Below, piece after piece: positions 17,365-29,410 of a stretch of DNA of 64,000 nucleotides; positions within the stretch are counted from its first letter, which is position 1, and each line of letters starts with the position of its first letter. Location: assembly GCA_028715055.1 (NCBI GenBank), contig JAQTLE010000004.1, positions 96,997-160,996 on the forward strand. The letters are read 5' to 3'. A program made the translations under genes and the position numbers. The notes beneath the pieces are model-generated. The model worked only from the letters and a program-made list of their open reading frames with translations. It searched no databases and was not told where the DNA came from. This stretch comes from Sulfurovaceae bacterium (GTDB taxonomy: Bacteria; Campylobacterota; Campylobacteria; Campylobacterales; Sulfurovaceae).

Positions 17365-18146
17365 AAGAGATTATATGTATTGCAAATCAGAAGGGCGGTG
17401 TCGGAAAGACTACTACAGCAGTTAATTTAGCAGCTTCTTTGGCAGCAAAAAAGAAAAAAGTATTACTTCTAGATATAGATCCGCAGTCAAATGCGACTAC
17501 GAGTCTAGGCTTTCATAGAAATGACTATGAATTTAATATCTTGCATGTTATGAACGGTTCAAAAAATATTTCACAAGTCACTATACAGACACATATGGAG
17601 TCACTATTTTTGGTACCTTCAAATATAGGTCTAGTCAGCATTGAAAAAGAGTTTTATGATCCAAATAAACAAAATCGTGAATTGATGCTTAAAGATAAAT
17701 TAGCAGAAGTTAAAGATGTTTATGATTATATAATAATAGATTCTCCACCAGCACTTGGACCGATCACGATCAACGCGCTTAGTGCATCAGATTCTGTAAT
17801 TATTCCTATTCAGTGTGAATTTTTTGCATTGGAAGGTTTGGCGCAATTGCTTAGTACTATAAATATGCTTCGTAAAACAATTAATCCAAAACTTGCAATA
17901 AAAGGCTTTTTGCCTACCATGTATTCTAATCAGAATAATCTTTCTAAGCAAGTATTGGAAGATCTTGGTCACCATTTTAAAAATCAATTGTTCTATTTTA
18001 AAAAGAACAAAGAGTGCATAGTGGTTCCGCGCAATGTAAAAATAGCCGAAAGTCCAAGTTTTGGTAAACCTATCAGGGAATATTCATTTGATTCGAAAGG
18101 CAGCATAGCATACGAAGAATTAGCTAGCGTGATTGCAGGGAGGTAG
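17361..18146 (+). CDS. parA: ParA/Soj chromosome-partitioning ATPase
   Basis: Dimeric Walker ATPase that moves ParB-parS complexes along the nucleoid. 261 residues; deviant Walker [12 protein letters not shown] near the N terminus, [12 protein letters not shown] and [11 protein letters not shown], with the C-terminal [14 protein letters not shown]. No N-terminal HTH, so it is the chromosomal type. Two bases separate it from parB. The birA-parAB-atp order is conserved in Campylobacterota. Confidence 0.96.
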   Translation: MKEIICIANQKGGVGKTTTAVNLAASLAAKKKKVLLLDIDPQSNATTSLGFHRNDYEFNILHVMNGSKNISQVTIQTHMESLFLVPSNIGLVSIEKEFYDPNKQNRELMLKDKLAEVKDVYDYIIIDSPPALGPITINALSASDSVIIPIQCEFFALEGLAQLLSTINMLRKTINPKLAIKGFLPTMYSNQNNLSKQVLEDLGHHFKNQLFYFKKNKECIVVPRNVKIAESPSFGKPIREYSFDSKGSIAYEELASVIAGR

Positions 18147-18148
18147 TT

Positions 18149-19018
18149 ATGGCACTTGGAAGGGGACTTGGAGCTATATTGGAAGAAGTAGAAGAGGCAT
18201 ATAGTAAAAATTTTGATAGCATAGATTCTTTGACTTTGGATGATGCTAAAGCAAGAATTGAAGATATTGATGTAGCTCTTGTAGTTCCAAATCCATATCA
18301 GCCTCGTAAATATTTTGATGATGAAGCGCTAAAAGAGCTTAGTGAATCAATAACTCAGCATGGGCTTCTTCAGCCTATTGTAGTCATAAAAAAAGATAAC
18401 GGTTATTTGTTGGTAGCAGGTGAAAGACGTTTGAGAGCACATAAGCTTGCAAATCTTTCTACTGTAAAAGCTATAGTCGTTCAAGTTGATATTGATAATA
18501 TAAAATTAAGAGAATTAGCACTTGTTGAAAATATTCAAAGAGAAGATCTAAATCCGATAGAATTAGCTAATTCATATTCAGAATTAATCGAAGTACACAA
18601 TATTACACATGATGAGCTATCCAATGTAGTACACAAAAGCCGTTCGCAAATAACAAATACTCTACGTCTTTTGTCTTTAATCCCGGAAGTGCAGGAAAAT
18701 TTAGTAAATGGCAAAATAACACAAGGTCATGCCAAAATACTAGTAGGACTTTCTCCTGAAAAACAAAAAATCGCATCATCAACTATTATCGGTCAAAAAC
18801 TCAGCGTTAGAGATACTGAAAATTTAATAAAAGGCTACAAACAACCTGAAGCCGCCAAAAATCCCAAAAAATTACCGTTATTTACACTCAAAGAACATAC
18901 TTTATTACTTAAAAAAATACTTCCTATAAAACACAAAATCAAAGGCAATCGTATAGAAATAGAATTTGCCAATGAAGACGAGTTTGCAAACTTTGTACAA
19001 ATACTAAAAAAAGCTTGA
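18149..19018 (+). CDS. parB: ParB/Spo0J partition protein
   Basis: CTP-dependent DNA clamp that loads at parS near the origin. 289 residues: N terminus ALGRGLGAIL (ParA-activating type), PNPYQPRKYFDDEAL, GLLQPIVV, AGERRLRAHKLA, ENIQREDLNPIE, and the HTH region LSNVVHKSRSQITNTLRLL with the KITQGHAKILVGL block, then a C-terminal dimerisation domain. No parS (TGTTTCACGTGAAACA-like) was noticed in the window. Confidence 0.96.
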   Translation: MALGRGLGAILEEVEEAYSKNFDSIDSLTLDDAKARIEDIDVALVVPNPYQPRKYFDDEALKELSESITQHGLLQPIVVIKKDNGYLLVAGERRLRAHKLANLSTVKAIVVQVDIDNIKLRELALVENIQREDLNPIELANSYSELIEVHNITHDELSNVVHKSRSQITNTLRLLSLIPEVQENLVNGKITQGHAKILVGLSPEKQKIASSTIIGQKLSVRDTENLIKGYKQPEAAKNPKKLPLFTLKEHTLLLKKILPIKHKIKGNRIEIEFANEDEFANFVQILKKA

Positions 19019-19041
19019 AAATTTAACCAAAGTATTACCTC

Positions 19042-19047
19042 TATAAT
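19042..19047 (+). promoter_or_regulatory. -10 box of the ATP synthase operon
   Basis: TATAAT 35 bp before the first atp gene, in the 60-bp space after parB. The gap and the strong GAGGAG ribosome site suggest a dedicated promoter, though read-through from parB remains possible. Confidence 0.5.
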
Positions 19048-19081
19048 GGTAGAATAATGCGAAATTATAAGAGGAGTGGAC

Positions 19082-19504
19082 ATGCTTGATATACATCTTC
19101 CTTTGATGGTGTTTGTCTTTGTGGTCTTGATGACTCTTTTGTTTTTATTGAATCGTATTTTATATAAACCGCTTATCGGTTTTATGGATGAACGAAATCA
19201 GTCAATAGCAAAAGATTTAGAGTCCAGCAAAAACCTTTCTGGGGACAGCGAAGAATTGCACGCGAAAGCAATGCAAATCATAAATGATGCCAAAACAGAA
19301 GCAACGGCTATTAGACAAAAAGCAATAGATGAAGCTAAATTGGTAGCACAGGGCAAAATAGATGCCAAACAAAATGAACTTGAAGCGACATATAATACTT
19401 TTGCAAAAAATCTTGCAAAAGAGAAAAATGCACTTAAAGATTCTCTTTTGGCGCAAATGCCTTTATTTAAAGATGGTATAAAAGCCAAATTAAGTAAGTT
19501 TTAG
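19082..19504 (+). CDS. atpF': F-type ATP synthase subunit b' (peripheral stalk)
   Basis: One of two unlike b subunits forming the peripheral stalk. 140 residues from ATG 19082, placed 5 bp after GAGGAG (an in-frame GTG at 19076 overlaps that site). One membrane helix (about 6-26, LMVFVFVVLMTLLFLLNRI), then YKPLIGFMDERNQ and a long Ala/Lys/Glu-rich coiled coil. The signal-less N terminus distinguishes it from the following b subunit. Confidence 0.93.
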   Translation: MLDIHLPLMVFVFVVLMTLLFLLNRILYKPLIGFMDERNQSIAKDLESSKNLSGDSEELHAKAMQIINDAKTEATAIRQKAIDEAKLVAQGKIDAKQNELEATYNTFAKNLAKEKNALKDSLLAQMPLFKDGIKAKLSKF

Positions 19505-19512
19505 GAGGCTGG

Positions 19513-20076
19513 ATGAAAAATAAATTTATAGCAATAATAGGCTTATTGATTGTTCCAGCAATTTTGTTTGCTAGCGGCGAGCAAGAGGGTTCAGCACAAG
19601 CTGCTAAATACCTTGCTATGACCGGCAGGGAAACGGACTTTGTCCCAAGAATATTTAACTTCTTGATTTTTGCAGGGATACTTTATTATTTATTGGCTGA
19701 TAAACTAAAAAGCTTCTTGGTAGGTCGCCAGGAAGGAATTGCAAATCAGCTTAAAGATATTGAAGATAGATTGCAATTGGCAAAAAAACAACAAAAAGAT
19801 GCACAAGCTTTAGTCAAAGATAGCGATAAAAAAGCTAAAGAGATTATAGCAGATGCTAAAAAAGAAGCTTTGTTTTTATCTGACAAGATCATGCAAAACA
19901 ATGTGCAAGAACTATCATTTTTGGATAAGCAACTTGAAGAAAAAATGGAACTTGAATCAAGAAAAAGCGCCAGAGAGACTATAAACGAAGTTCTAAGCGA
20001 AAATATCACAAATGATGATATTGCTATTAGCGAAGGTAAAATAGTATCAATGGTTAGTAATAAGGTGGTGGCATAA
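19513..20076 (+). CDS. atpF: F-type ATP synthase subunit b
   Basis: Second peripheral-stalk subunit, 187 residues. It begins with a hydrophobic segment like a signal peptide (IAIIGLLIVPAILFASG), then a short polar stretch, the membrane anchor IFNFLIFAGILYYLLADKL (~47-65) and a long charged coiled coil. The extra N-terminal hydrophobic segment is a known feature of Campylobacterota b subunits. Its TAA shares bases with the ATG of atpH (TAATG). Confidence 0.94.
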   Translation: MKNKFIAIIGLLIVPAILFASGEQEGSAQAAKYLAMTGRETDFVPRIFNFLIFAGILYYLLADKLKSFLVGRQEGIANQLKDIEDRLQLAKKQQKDAQALVKDSDKKAKEIIADAKKEALFLSDKIMQNNVQELSFLDKQLEEKMELESRKSARETINEVLSENITNDDIAISEGKIVSMVSNKVVA

Positions 20077-20612
20077 TGGAAGAGTTAGTAGCGCAAAGAT
20101 ATGCAAAAGCTATTTTTGCTATCAAAGATTCTGGATTGATAAGTCAATATGCCGATATATTAACACAACTGTCAAAAGCCTTCGATAGTACACCAGCTAT
20201 AGTTAATGGCCTTAATTCGCCATTATTGAGTGATACATCAAAAACGCAAAGTATTCTTGATGCACTTGGTAAAACTGCTGATGTAAAATTAACCAATTTT
20301 ATTAAAGTTCTAGGGGAAAACAAAAGATTGGCTTTGATTCCATCGATTGCTAAAATTGTAAACTCTGAACTTCAAAAAGAGCAAAATAGTTATCAGGGGG
20401 TTATTAAAAGCAAGAAAAGTTTGGACAAATCAGAAGTTGCCGAACTTGAAAAAGCTTTAGCCAAATATACAGGGTCTAAAATTTCATTGGTTCAAGAATC
20501 TAGTGATTTTGAAGGTTTTCGTGTAGCAGTAGAGGATTTGGGTATTGAGGTAAACTTCTCTAAACAGAGAGTTAAAGAACAATTAATCGATTATATCAAT
20601 CGATCTTTATAA
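20076..20612 (+). CDS. atpH: F-type ATP synthase subunit delta
   Basis: Connects the b/b' stalk to the top of F1. 178 residues; N-terminal helical domain with ELVAQRYAKAIFAI and the C-terminal segment DFEGFRVAVEDLGIEVNFSKQRVKEQL. Standard length. One-base overlap with atpF. Confidence 0.95.
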   Translation: MEELVAQRYAKAIFAIKDSGLISQYADILTQLSKAFDSTPAIVNGLNSPLLSDTSKTQSILDALGKTADVKLTNFIKVLGENKRLALIPSIAKIVNSELQKEQNSYQGVIKSKKSLDKSEVAELEKALAKYTGSKISLVQESSDFEGFRVAVEDLGIEVNFSKQRVKEQLIDYINRSL

Positions 20613-20640
20613 GTCATTATATTAAAGTAAAGGAGTAGCA

Positions 20641-22155
20641 GTGGCAGTTAAATTACAAGCAGATGAGATTAGTTCTATCATAAAAGAAAGAATCGAAAAT
20701 TTTCAAATTGATTTAGATATAAACGAAGTAGGAAAAGTAGTAGGTATTGCAGACGGTGTTTCTACAGTTTATGGATTGAACAATGTTATGGCAGGGGAAC
20801 TCGTAGAATTTGAAAACGGCAAAGAAGGAATGGTTCTTAACCTTGAAGAAGCAAGTGTTGGTGTAGTTGTTCTTGGATCAACAACCGGCATTAAAGAAGG
20901 TATGAGCGTAAAAAGAAGAGGCGAACTTCTTAAAGTTCCTGTTGGCGAAGCAATGATCGGAAGAGTTGTAAATGCACTTGGAGCACCAATTGACGGCAAA
21001 GGCGCTATCGCAGCAACAGAAAGCCGTTTTGTTGAAGAAAAAGCTCCTGGTATCATGGCTAGAAAATCAGTTCATGAACCGCTTCAAACAGGTATCAAAG
21101 CAATCGATGCTCTTGTTCCGGTTGGTAGAGGACAAAGAGAACTTATTATCGGGGACAGACAAACAGGTAAAACAACTATCGCAATAGATACTATCATCAA
21201 CCAAAAAGGTCAAGATGTTGTATGTATATATGTAGCTATCGGTCAAAAACAATCAACTGTTGCAGCTACAGTTAAAAAACTTGAAGAATACGGCGCTATG
21301 GATTATACAATTATCGTTAATGCGGGTGCGTCTGAATCAGCGGCATTGCAATTCCTTGCTCCATATGCAGGTGTTACAATGGCCGAATACTTTAGAGATA
21401 ATGGCAAACATGCTGTAATTTTCTATGATGACCTTTCTAAACATGCAGTAGCTTATCGTGAAATGTCACTTATTCTTAGACGTCCTCCAGGTCGTGAAGC
21501 TTATCCAGGAGATGTATTCTATCTACACTCAAGACTTCTTGAGAGAGCAGCTAAATTGAATGATGAGCTTGGTGCTGGTTCTATTACAGCTTTCCCTATC
21601 ATTGAGACACAAGCAGGGGATGTATCAGCGTATATCCCTACAAACGTAATTTCTATTACAGATGGTCAAATATTTCTAGAGACTGACCTATTCAACTCAG
21701 GTATTAGACCAGCTATCAACGTTGGATTATCCGTTTCTCGTGTTGGTGGTGCAGCTCAAATAAAAGCTACTAAACAAGTAGCAGGTACTTTGAGACTTGA
21801 CCTTGCATCATATAGAGAGCTTCAAGCATTTGCTCAATTTGCATCTGATCTTGATGAACACAGCAGACAACAACTTGAGCGTGGACAAAGAATGGTAGAG
21901 GTTCTTAAACAACCTCCTTATTCTCCTGTAGCTATTGAAAAACAAGTTGCTGTTATTTATGCCGGTGCAAAAGGTTATCTTGATAGCATCCCAGCATCAA
22001 AAGTAACTAAATTTGAAGCTGAACTATTGAACTTTATTGATACAAAATATCCTAAAGTTTTAGAGAACATTAGAACTAGTCAAAAAATTGATGATGAGAC
22101 TGAAGCACAATTACGAAAAGCAATTGAAGATTTCAAAGAATCATTTAGCGCATAA
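20641..22155 (+). CDS. atpA: F-type ATP synthase subunit alpha
   Basis: Non-catalytic nucleotide-binding subunit of F1. 504 residues from GTG 20641 with AAAGGAG upstream. Walker [10 protein letters not shown] (about 169-177), the arginine-finger region [10 protein letters not shown], and [19 protein letters not shown] are all present. N terminus [17 protein letters not shown] is the b/delta-binding helix. Confidence 0.98.
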   Translation: MAVKLQADEISSIIKERIENFQIDLDINEVGKVVGIADGVSTVYGLNNVMAGELVEFENGKEGMVLNLEEASVGVVVLGSTTGIKEGMSVKRRGELLKVPVGEAMIGRVVNALGAPIDGKGAIAATESRFVEEKAPGIMARKSVHEPLQTGIKAIDALVPVGRGQRELIIGDRQTGKTTIAIDTIINQKGQDVVCIYVAIGQKQSTVAATVKKLEEYGAMDYTIIVNAGASESAALQFLAPYAGVTMAEYFRDNGKHAVIFYDDLSKHAVAYREMSLILRRPPGREAYPGDVFYLHSRLLERAAKLNDELGAGSITAFPIIETQAGDVSAYIPTNVISITDGQIFLETDLFNSGIRPAINVGLSVSRVGGAAQIKATKQVAGTLRLDLASYRELQAFAQFASDLDEHSRQQLERGQRMVEVLKQPPYSPVAIEKQVAVIYAGAKGYLDSIPASKVTKFEAELLNFIDTKYPKVLENIRTSQKIDDETEAQLRKAIEDFKESFSA

Positions 22156-22164
22156 GGGTATATC

Positions 22165-24475
<2,311 letters not shown>

Positions 24476-24491
24476 TCCTTAAAGGAATATT

Positions 24492-24878
24492 ATGGAACTT
24501 ATGAAGCTTGAAATCGTTACACCCGATGGTGTAATTTTTGACAATGATGTCAAGCAGGTTACTTTGCCTGGAAGTGAAGGAGAATTTGGTGTTTTGCCAA
24601 AACATGCTACTTTGGTTTCAATTCTTAGTACCGGCGTAATTATCATTGAAACAGCTCAAAATAAAGATATTTTAGTAGCCATCAATTCTGGATATGTTAA
24701 AGTCGATGAGACAAAAGTTACATGTATAGTTGATGGCGCAGTATCATTATCTGAAGAAGATAATGAATTGGCAAGAGCAATTGAAGATGCAAAAGCACTT
24801 CTTAAAAGTACTGAAGCTTCCAGTATGGCTATCGCCGCTGCAGTAAGCAAAGTAGAACACATAGGGAAGTCTAGATAA
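24492..24878 (+). CDS. atpC: F-type ATP synthase subunit epsilon
   Basis: F1 rotor subunit with inhibitory C-terminal helices. 128 residues: KLEIVTPDGVIFDNDVKQV, PGSEGEFGVLPKHATLVS, and a helical C terminus. Last F1 gene; the c and a subunits (atpE, atpB) are not in the window, the usual split in this phylum. Its stop is directly followed by the start of tolQ. Confidence 0.95.
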   Translation: MELMKLEIVTPDGVIFDNDVKQVTLPGSEGEFGVLPKHATLVSILSTGVIIIETAQNKDILVAINSGYVKVDETKVTCIVDGAVSLSEEDNELARAIEDAKALLKSTEASSMAIAAAVSKVEHIGKSR

Positions 24879-25466
24879 TTGTTTAATTCAGTAACTCAGT
24901 ATTTTTCCCAAAGTAGTGCTATCACTATTTTGGTTTTATTGATTCTTTCTGTCTATTTTATAATTACTTTTTGGGTATTTATAGACCGTTTTAAGTTACT
25001 GAATAAACGCATTAATATAGAAACCGATTCACTAAAAGCCATTTATATGGGCTTGTCTAATTCTGTAAGCAAATCATCATTATTATATGCATATCTTGGC
25101 AAAGTAAACAATCCAAACTCGATCATACTTGAAGCAGCAGCTTCTGATGCAGTGCGAATTTCTACACGTAATTTAACACTTCTTTCGATTATAGCATCGA
25201 CATCTCCTTTTATTGGTCTTTTTGGAACCGTGATCGGTATATTGCAAACTTTTAGCAAACTGGGTAATCAAGCAAGCGCAGCATTAAATGTCGTAGCTCC
25301 TGCAATATCTGAAGCATTGGTTGCAACTGCAGCGGGTATATTGGTAGCTATTTTTGCTTATAGTTTTCATCTGATACTAAAACGCAAGGCATACGAGCTT
25401 AGTTCTCTTTTAACATCACAATCAAAAATGATGTTGGCTCAAATTGATAATAAAACCGAGGCTTAA
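24879..25466 (+). CDS. tolQ: TolQ/ExbB-family proton channel
   Basis: Inner-membrane stator of the Tol-Pal system. 195 residues from TTG 24879, immediately after the atpC stop with AGGGAAG upstream. Three membrane helices: about 13-35, then 105-127 (LLSIIASTSPFIGLFGTVIGI) and 145-165 (APAISEALVATAAGILVAI), carrying the family motifs. Neighbour tolR starts at the next base. Tol rather than Exb by its linkage to tolA, tolB and pal. Confidence 0.92.
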   Translation: MFNSVTQYFSQSSAITILVLLILSVYFIITFWVFIDRFKLLNKRINIETDSLKAIYMGLSNSVSKSSLLYAYLGKVNNPNSIILEAAASDAVRISTRNLTLLSIIASTSPFIGLFGTVIGILQTFSKLGNQASAALNVVAPAISEALVATAAGILVAIFAYSFHLILKRKAYELSSLLTSQSKMMLAQIDNKTEA

Positions 25467-25850
25467 ATGTTTAACTGGGATGATGATCCGGATTTAAATA
25501 TTACTCCGCTGATGGACGTCATGTTGGTACTTATGGCAATATTGATGATAGCAGCTCCTACTATAACTTATCAAGAACAAATTACTCTACCGCAAGGTTC
25601 TAAGCAAAGCCAAACTCAAAAAAGTGATACTGTTACTATACGTATGGATAAAAATAAAAATATATACATAGATAATGATATATATTCATTAGAAACTTTT
25701 TCTAGTAGATTTACAAATAATTCACATCTTGATCCAAAAACATATATATATATTCGTGCCGATGAGTCATTGCCATATAAAGACATTATGTTTCTTTTAA
25801 AAAGTATAAAAACTGCCGGCTTTCAAAATGTATCACTGATCACAGAATAA
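25467..25850 (+). CDS. tolR: TolR/ExbD-family protein
   Basis: Proton-channel partner of TolQ. 127 residues: short cytosolic N terminus with DDDPDLNITPLMDVMLVLMAI, where the helix Asp of LMDVMLVL is the proton-carrying residue, then a periplasmic domain with YIYIRADESLPYKDIM. Contiguous with tolQ. Confidence 0.94.
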   Translation: MFNWDDDPDLNITPLMDVMLVLMAILMIAAPTITYQEQITLPQGSKQSQTQKSDTVTIRMDKNKNIYIDNDIYSLETFSSRFTNNSHLDPKTYIYIRADESLPYKDIMFLLKSIKTAGFQNVSLITE

Positions 25851-25853
25851 TTT

Positions 25854-26732
25854 ATGAGAAAAGCATATACATTAACTAGCGGTATCATTGCTGTCGCTAT
25901 ATATATAAGTATTGTAGGATTGCTTTTTTGGTATTTTAGTTATAAATCAAAAGAAGAAGATTTTACAACAAAAAATGAACAGATTGTCGCAGTTGATCTA
26001 TCAAGCATGCCATCAACAAAAAATAAATCAAATGAAAATTCAAAATTAAATCAAACAAAACAAGAAGAAAAACCACTAGCCAGTGAACTTTCGATAAAAC
26101 AACAAAAAGAAATAACATTGCCTCAAGAACAGGTAGAAAATAATTTAAAATCAAAACCAAAAGAAATTAGAGTACAAAAAAAAGCAGAACCTATACCGGT
26201 TGAAAAACCAAAAGAAATAGTAACCAAAATAAAAAAACAAGAAATAAAAAAAATCCAAAATGATCAATTAATACAAAACAAAAATAATAAACCTAAAAAT
26301 ACCGGTGATTTGTTTGCAAATATTAAATCGGATGCGCCTATCACACCGGTTTCTAAACCTAAGCCATTAGCTTCAAAACAATCAACGCAAACAAATACTG
26401 CAAAATCCACATCCAATGCAGCATCTGAACTTATCAACAATGAATTTGGTAAAAATGGCAATAAAGGGGTTGAAGATGCATATAAATCAAGAGTAAAATC
26501 TATTTTACAAGGATGGCCTGCTCAAAGCAGTTACGCAGGAGAGAGAGCTAAAATATCTTTTGTCATACAACCAAATGGTGATTTTGATTTTAAAATTATA
26601 AAACCATCGTCTAATGAAGAATTCAATCAAGGATTGGTACAATATCTTAAGCAACTTCAGAAAGTAGGCTTTGGACCTCATGCAGGTTCGAGAGCATATT
26701 TGTTTGATGTAGATTTTATTGCGGAGAGGTAA
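25854..26732 (+). CDS. tolA: TolA-like energy-transducing protein
   Basis: Spans the periplasm to link TolQR to TolB-Pal. 292 residues: N-terminal membrane helix (about 9-29), a long Lys/Gln/Pro-rich extended region (~45-200), and a compact C-terminal domain (~210-292) of the TonB/TolA type with YKSRVKSILQGWPAQ and KISFVIQPNGDFDFKIIKPS. Assigned as TolA by position between tolR and tolB; sequence alone could also suggest TonB. Confidence 0.87.
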   Translation: MRKAYTLTSGIIAVAIYISIVGLLFWYFSYKSKEEDFTTKNEQIVAVDLSSMPSTKNKSNENSKLNQTKQEEKPLASELSIKQQKEITLPQEQVENNLKSKPKEIRVQKKAEPIPVEKPKEIVTKIKKQEIKKIQNDQLIQNKNNKPKNTGDLFANIKSDAPITPVSKPKPLASKQSTQTNTAKSTSNAASELINNEFGKNGNKGVEDAYKSRVKSILQGWPAQSSYAGERAKISFVIQPNGDFDFKIIKPSSNEEFNQGLVQYLKQLQKVGFGPHAGSRAYLFDVDFIAER

Positions 26733-26734
26733 TT

Positions 26735-27982
26735 ATGCGTTTTTTATTTTCAATAATACTATTTTTAACCGTTTTAATGGGAGATAGCGATGCCGAATTG
26801 ACTATCAAAAAACATGTAGATAGCCGCAGTAAAATAGCACTTGCAGATGGAAGTGCTTCAATAGACGGCGATATTGCAAAAAAAGTTTTTTTTCTTTTTC
26901 AGAATGATTTGAAATTAAGCGGCAATTTTAGTGCAGATGGCAAACATTATGTAATGTCATATAATTCTGATATTTTACCTGCCGATATAAAGTTAAACGA
27001 ATACACTTTGAAATATCAATTGCAAAATTCAAGCGGCGCCAATCTAACGGTTGCGTTAGTGCAAAACAACAATGGAGTAAAATTATTTCAAAAAAATTAT
27101 TCTATATCTGCATTTAACAAATATCCGTTTTTAGTGCATAAAGCCGTAAGTGATATTAATCATATATTGGGATACAATAGTATAAATTGGATGAATCGTT
27201 TGATCTTATTTACAAGATATTCAGCCCCAAAACAAAGTGAAATAATACTATCTGATTATACATTTACATATAAGCAACCGGTTATTAGAGGCGGGCTCAA
27301 TCTTTTTCCGAAATGGGCTGATGCAACGCAAAGCAGTTTTTATTATACATCAATCGATAGATCGAGACCTACTCTTTATAAGTACAATCTCAATAGTGGT
27401 ACCAAAAGTGCGATTACATCATCAGAAGGCATGCTGGTTTGTTCTGATGTTAGCAGGGATGGCTCTAAATTGCTTTTAACCATGGCACCATATGGACAAC
27501 CGGATATTTATGAGTTTAATTTGGCAACAAAGACCAACGTTCGTCTTACCGATTTTGGAGGCATTGATGTTGGCGGGCAATATTTATCCGGAGAAAAACA
27601 AATAGTATTTGTCTCAAATAGACTTGGATATCCAAATATTTTTAAAAAATATTTAACAGATCCTTCCGTATCACAAATAGTATTTAGAGGCAAGAACAAT
27701 AATGGCTGTGATGCATTTGGAAATAAAATAGTATATTCATCTAGAGAAAGCAGCGAACGATTTAATAGTAATACATTTAATATTTATTTGATTTCCGGCG
27801 CAGGAACTATGCCATTAACAAGTTCAGGCGATAATCAATTTCCCAGATTTTCAAATGATGGCAATATGATTTTATATGTTAAGCAACAAGGTGGTAAGAG
27901 TTTGGCCGGATATATTAATTTAAATACTAATCAAAGTGAGCTTTTTGGTATAGGAAGCAAAGTGCAATCTATTGATTGGTAA
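26735..27982 (+). CDS. tolB: Tol-Pal periplasmic protein TolB
   Basis: Periplasmic beta-propeller that binds Pal. 415 residues; signal peptide (~1-16), N-terminal domain to ~150, then propeller repeats recognisable by S.DGSKLLLTMAP, GQPDIYEFNLATK, RLTDFGGIDVGG, IVFVSNRLGYPNIF and PRFSNDGNMILYV. GAGAGG ribosome site directly after tolA. Confidence 0.94.
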   Translation: MRFLFSIILFLTVLMGDSDAELTIKKHVDSRSKIALADGSASIDGDIAKKVFFLFQNDLKLSGNFSADGKHYVMSYNSDILPADIKLNEYTLKYQLQNSSGANLTVALVQNNNGVKLFQKNYSISAFNKYPFLVHKAVSDINHILGYNSINWMNRLILFTRYSAPKQSEIILSDYTFTYKQPVIRGGLNLFPKWADATQSSFYYTSIDRSRPTLYKYNLNSGTKSAITSSEGMLVCSDVSRDGSKLLLTMAPYGQPDIYEFNLATKTNVRLTDFGGIDVGGQYLSGEKQIVFVSNRLGYPNIFKKYLTDPSVSQIVFRGKNNNGCDAFGNKIVYSSRESSERFNSNTFNIYLISGAGTMPLTSSGDNQFPRFSNDGNMILYVKQQGGKSLAGYINLNTNQSELFGIGSKVQSIDW

Positions 27983-27990
27983 TTTTATGG

Positions 27991-27996
27991 TAATAT
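27991..27996 (+). promoter_or_regulatory. Extended -10 promoter of pal
   Basis: TGG next to TAATAT, 31 bp before the pal ATG, in the only sizeable gap of the tol cluster. Suggests separate control of pal-cpoB in addition to read-through. Confidence 0.45.
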
Positions 27997-28027
27997 CGTA
28001 ATAAACATTTAATTTTAAAGGACCAAA

Positions 28028-28603
28028 ATGAAAAAAACAATCTTTCTTGTGCCAGCTATATTATTATTTTTATTTACAGGATGTTCGCAAAATGCACCGG
28101 AGTTAAACACGGATATACCAAACAATAATATTTCTGATGTTCCGTCAATGGGTGGTGGAGCGGGTAGTGGTGTAAATATCTCGGAGAATGGCGAAGGAGC
28201 CAATGCAGATGCACTTAAAGCAAAAATGAGTCCAAGCGGCGGCTTGCCAAATGATGGAACATACAATAATAGCAGTGATGGTTTTCAAAGTGTATATTTT
28301 GGATTCGGAGATTTTACCATAGTAAATGACATGCAAAAGGCAATTGATAAAAATATACAAAGACTAAAAAGTTATAACGGCAATATCAAAATAGAAGGTA
28401 ATTGTGACGAATTTGGCACTGATGAATTTAACTATGCGCTTGGACTAAAAAGAGCCAAAGCTGTCAAAGATGCATTGGTTGCACAAGGTGTATCTGCTGA
28501 TAGATTTACCATAATTTCATTAGGCGAGAGTACCCCTGTTTGCACAGAAGCTACCGATGAATGTTATGCCCAAAATCGAAGAGTAGATTTACGCCAACAA
28601 TAA
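28028..28603 (+). CDS. pal: Peptidoglycan-associated lipoprotein Pal
   Basis: Outer-membrane lipoprotein binding peptidoglycan and TolB; 191 residues. Signal peptide with lipobox FTGC (Cys 19), a Gly/Asn/Ser-rich linker (~25-80), and an OmpA-like domain with IKIEGNCDEFGTDEFNYALG (NxxD/R peptidoglycan site) and YAQNRRVDL. In C. jejuni the homologue is the antigen Omp18. Confidence 0.95.
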   Translation: MKKTIFLVPAILLFLFTGCSQNAPELNTDIPNNNISDVPSMGGGAGSGVNISENGEGANADALKAKMSPSGGLPNDGTYNNSSDGFQSVYFGFGDFTIVNDMQKAIDKNIQRLKSYNGNIKIEGNCDEFGTDEFNYALGLKRAKAVKDALVAQGVSADRFTIISLGESTPVCTEATDECYAQNRRVDLRQQ

Positions 28604-28614
28604 GAGTATTATTG

Positions 28615-29322
28615 ATGAATGAAAAAATATTTTTAGGAATTTTTGGCTTATTGTGTTTTTGTACATTTTCTTATGGCGCAGAAGCTCCGGTTTCAAATAA
28701 TACAGCACTGCTGGAACAAAAAATACAAGAACAAAATGAACGCATAGATGGGCTTACGAGTATTGTTGAGGGATTGAATACTAAAATAAGTGAATTGGAA
28801 GAAATAAATAATAATTCCGATTCAAAAAATGATAAAAAATTGATCGAAGATCTAGGTAAAATGATAGACGACATCAATTCTAAATGCGTAACAAAAGACG
28901 AATTGAAAAAGATCCTAGATGAGCATTCAAATAAATATGATTCTGCTGCATCTATTCCAGATAAAACCAAAGCATATGATAATGGAATTTTGTTTTTTAG
29001 AAATAAACAATATGATAAAGCAAAAGAACAATTTTTAGCAGCAGATAAACAAGGATATAAATCCGCAGCGACCAATTATTATATGGGTGAAATTGCTTAT
29101 TATGAAAAGAGATATAAAGATGCAATTTTTTATTTTAAAAAAAGTGCTAAACTGGACGATCAAGCAAACTACATAGATATTTTATTATTGCATACAGCTA
29201 TTTCATTAGAAAATACAAATGACAAATCTCAAGCTAAACTTTTTTATGAAACAATTATAGAAAAGTTTCCAATAAAAGATAGTGCAAAAATAGCCAAAAA
29301 ACGATTAGATGGAATGATGTGA
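28615..29322 (+). CDS. cpoB: Tol-Pal accessory protein CpoB/YbgF
   Basis: Periplasmic coordinator of outer-membrane constriction and peptidoglycan synthesis. 235 residues from ATG 28615 (11 bp after pal); signal peptide to about residue 21 (SYGA), a trimeric coiled coil (~30-75, LEQKIQEQNERIDGLTS), then TPR repeats from about 115 (AYDNGILFFRNKQYDKAKEQF, YYMGEIAYYEKRYKDAI). Its place after pal is the standard one. Confidence 0.92.
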   Translation: MNEKIFLGIFGLLCFCTFSYGAEAPVSNNTALLEQKIQEQNERIDGLTSIVEGLNTKISELEEINNNSDSKNDKKLIEDLGKMIDDINSKCVTKDELKKILDEHSNKYDSAASIPDKTKAYDNGILFFRNKQYDKAKEQFLAADKQGYKSAATNYYMGEIAYYEKRYKDAIFYFKKSAKLDDQANYIDILLLHTAISLENTNDKSQAKLFYETIIEKFPIKDSAKIAKKRLDGMM

Positions 29323-29410
29323 AGTTGAAAAAAACCATTTAATATAAAAGATAAGGGCTTGTAAAGTTTGCTTGGCTAAAATGACACAAAATTATTATAC
29401 GGAGAAAAAT

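Noticed and set aside
25854..26732. TonB rather than TolA
   Set aside because: The C-terminal domain fits both, but the gene lies between tolR and tolB with pal and cpoB following.
28671..29075. Minus-strand open frame of 134 codons opposite cpoB
   Set aside because: Mirror of the coiled-coil and TPR coding sequence; cpoB has the signal peptide, domain pattern and operon position.
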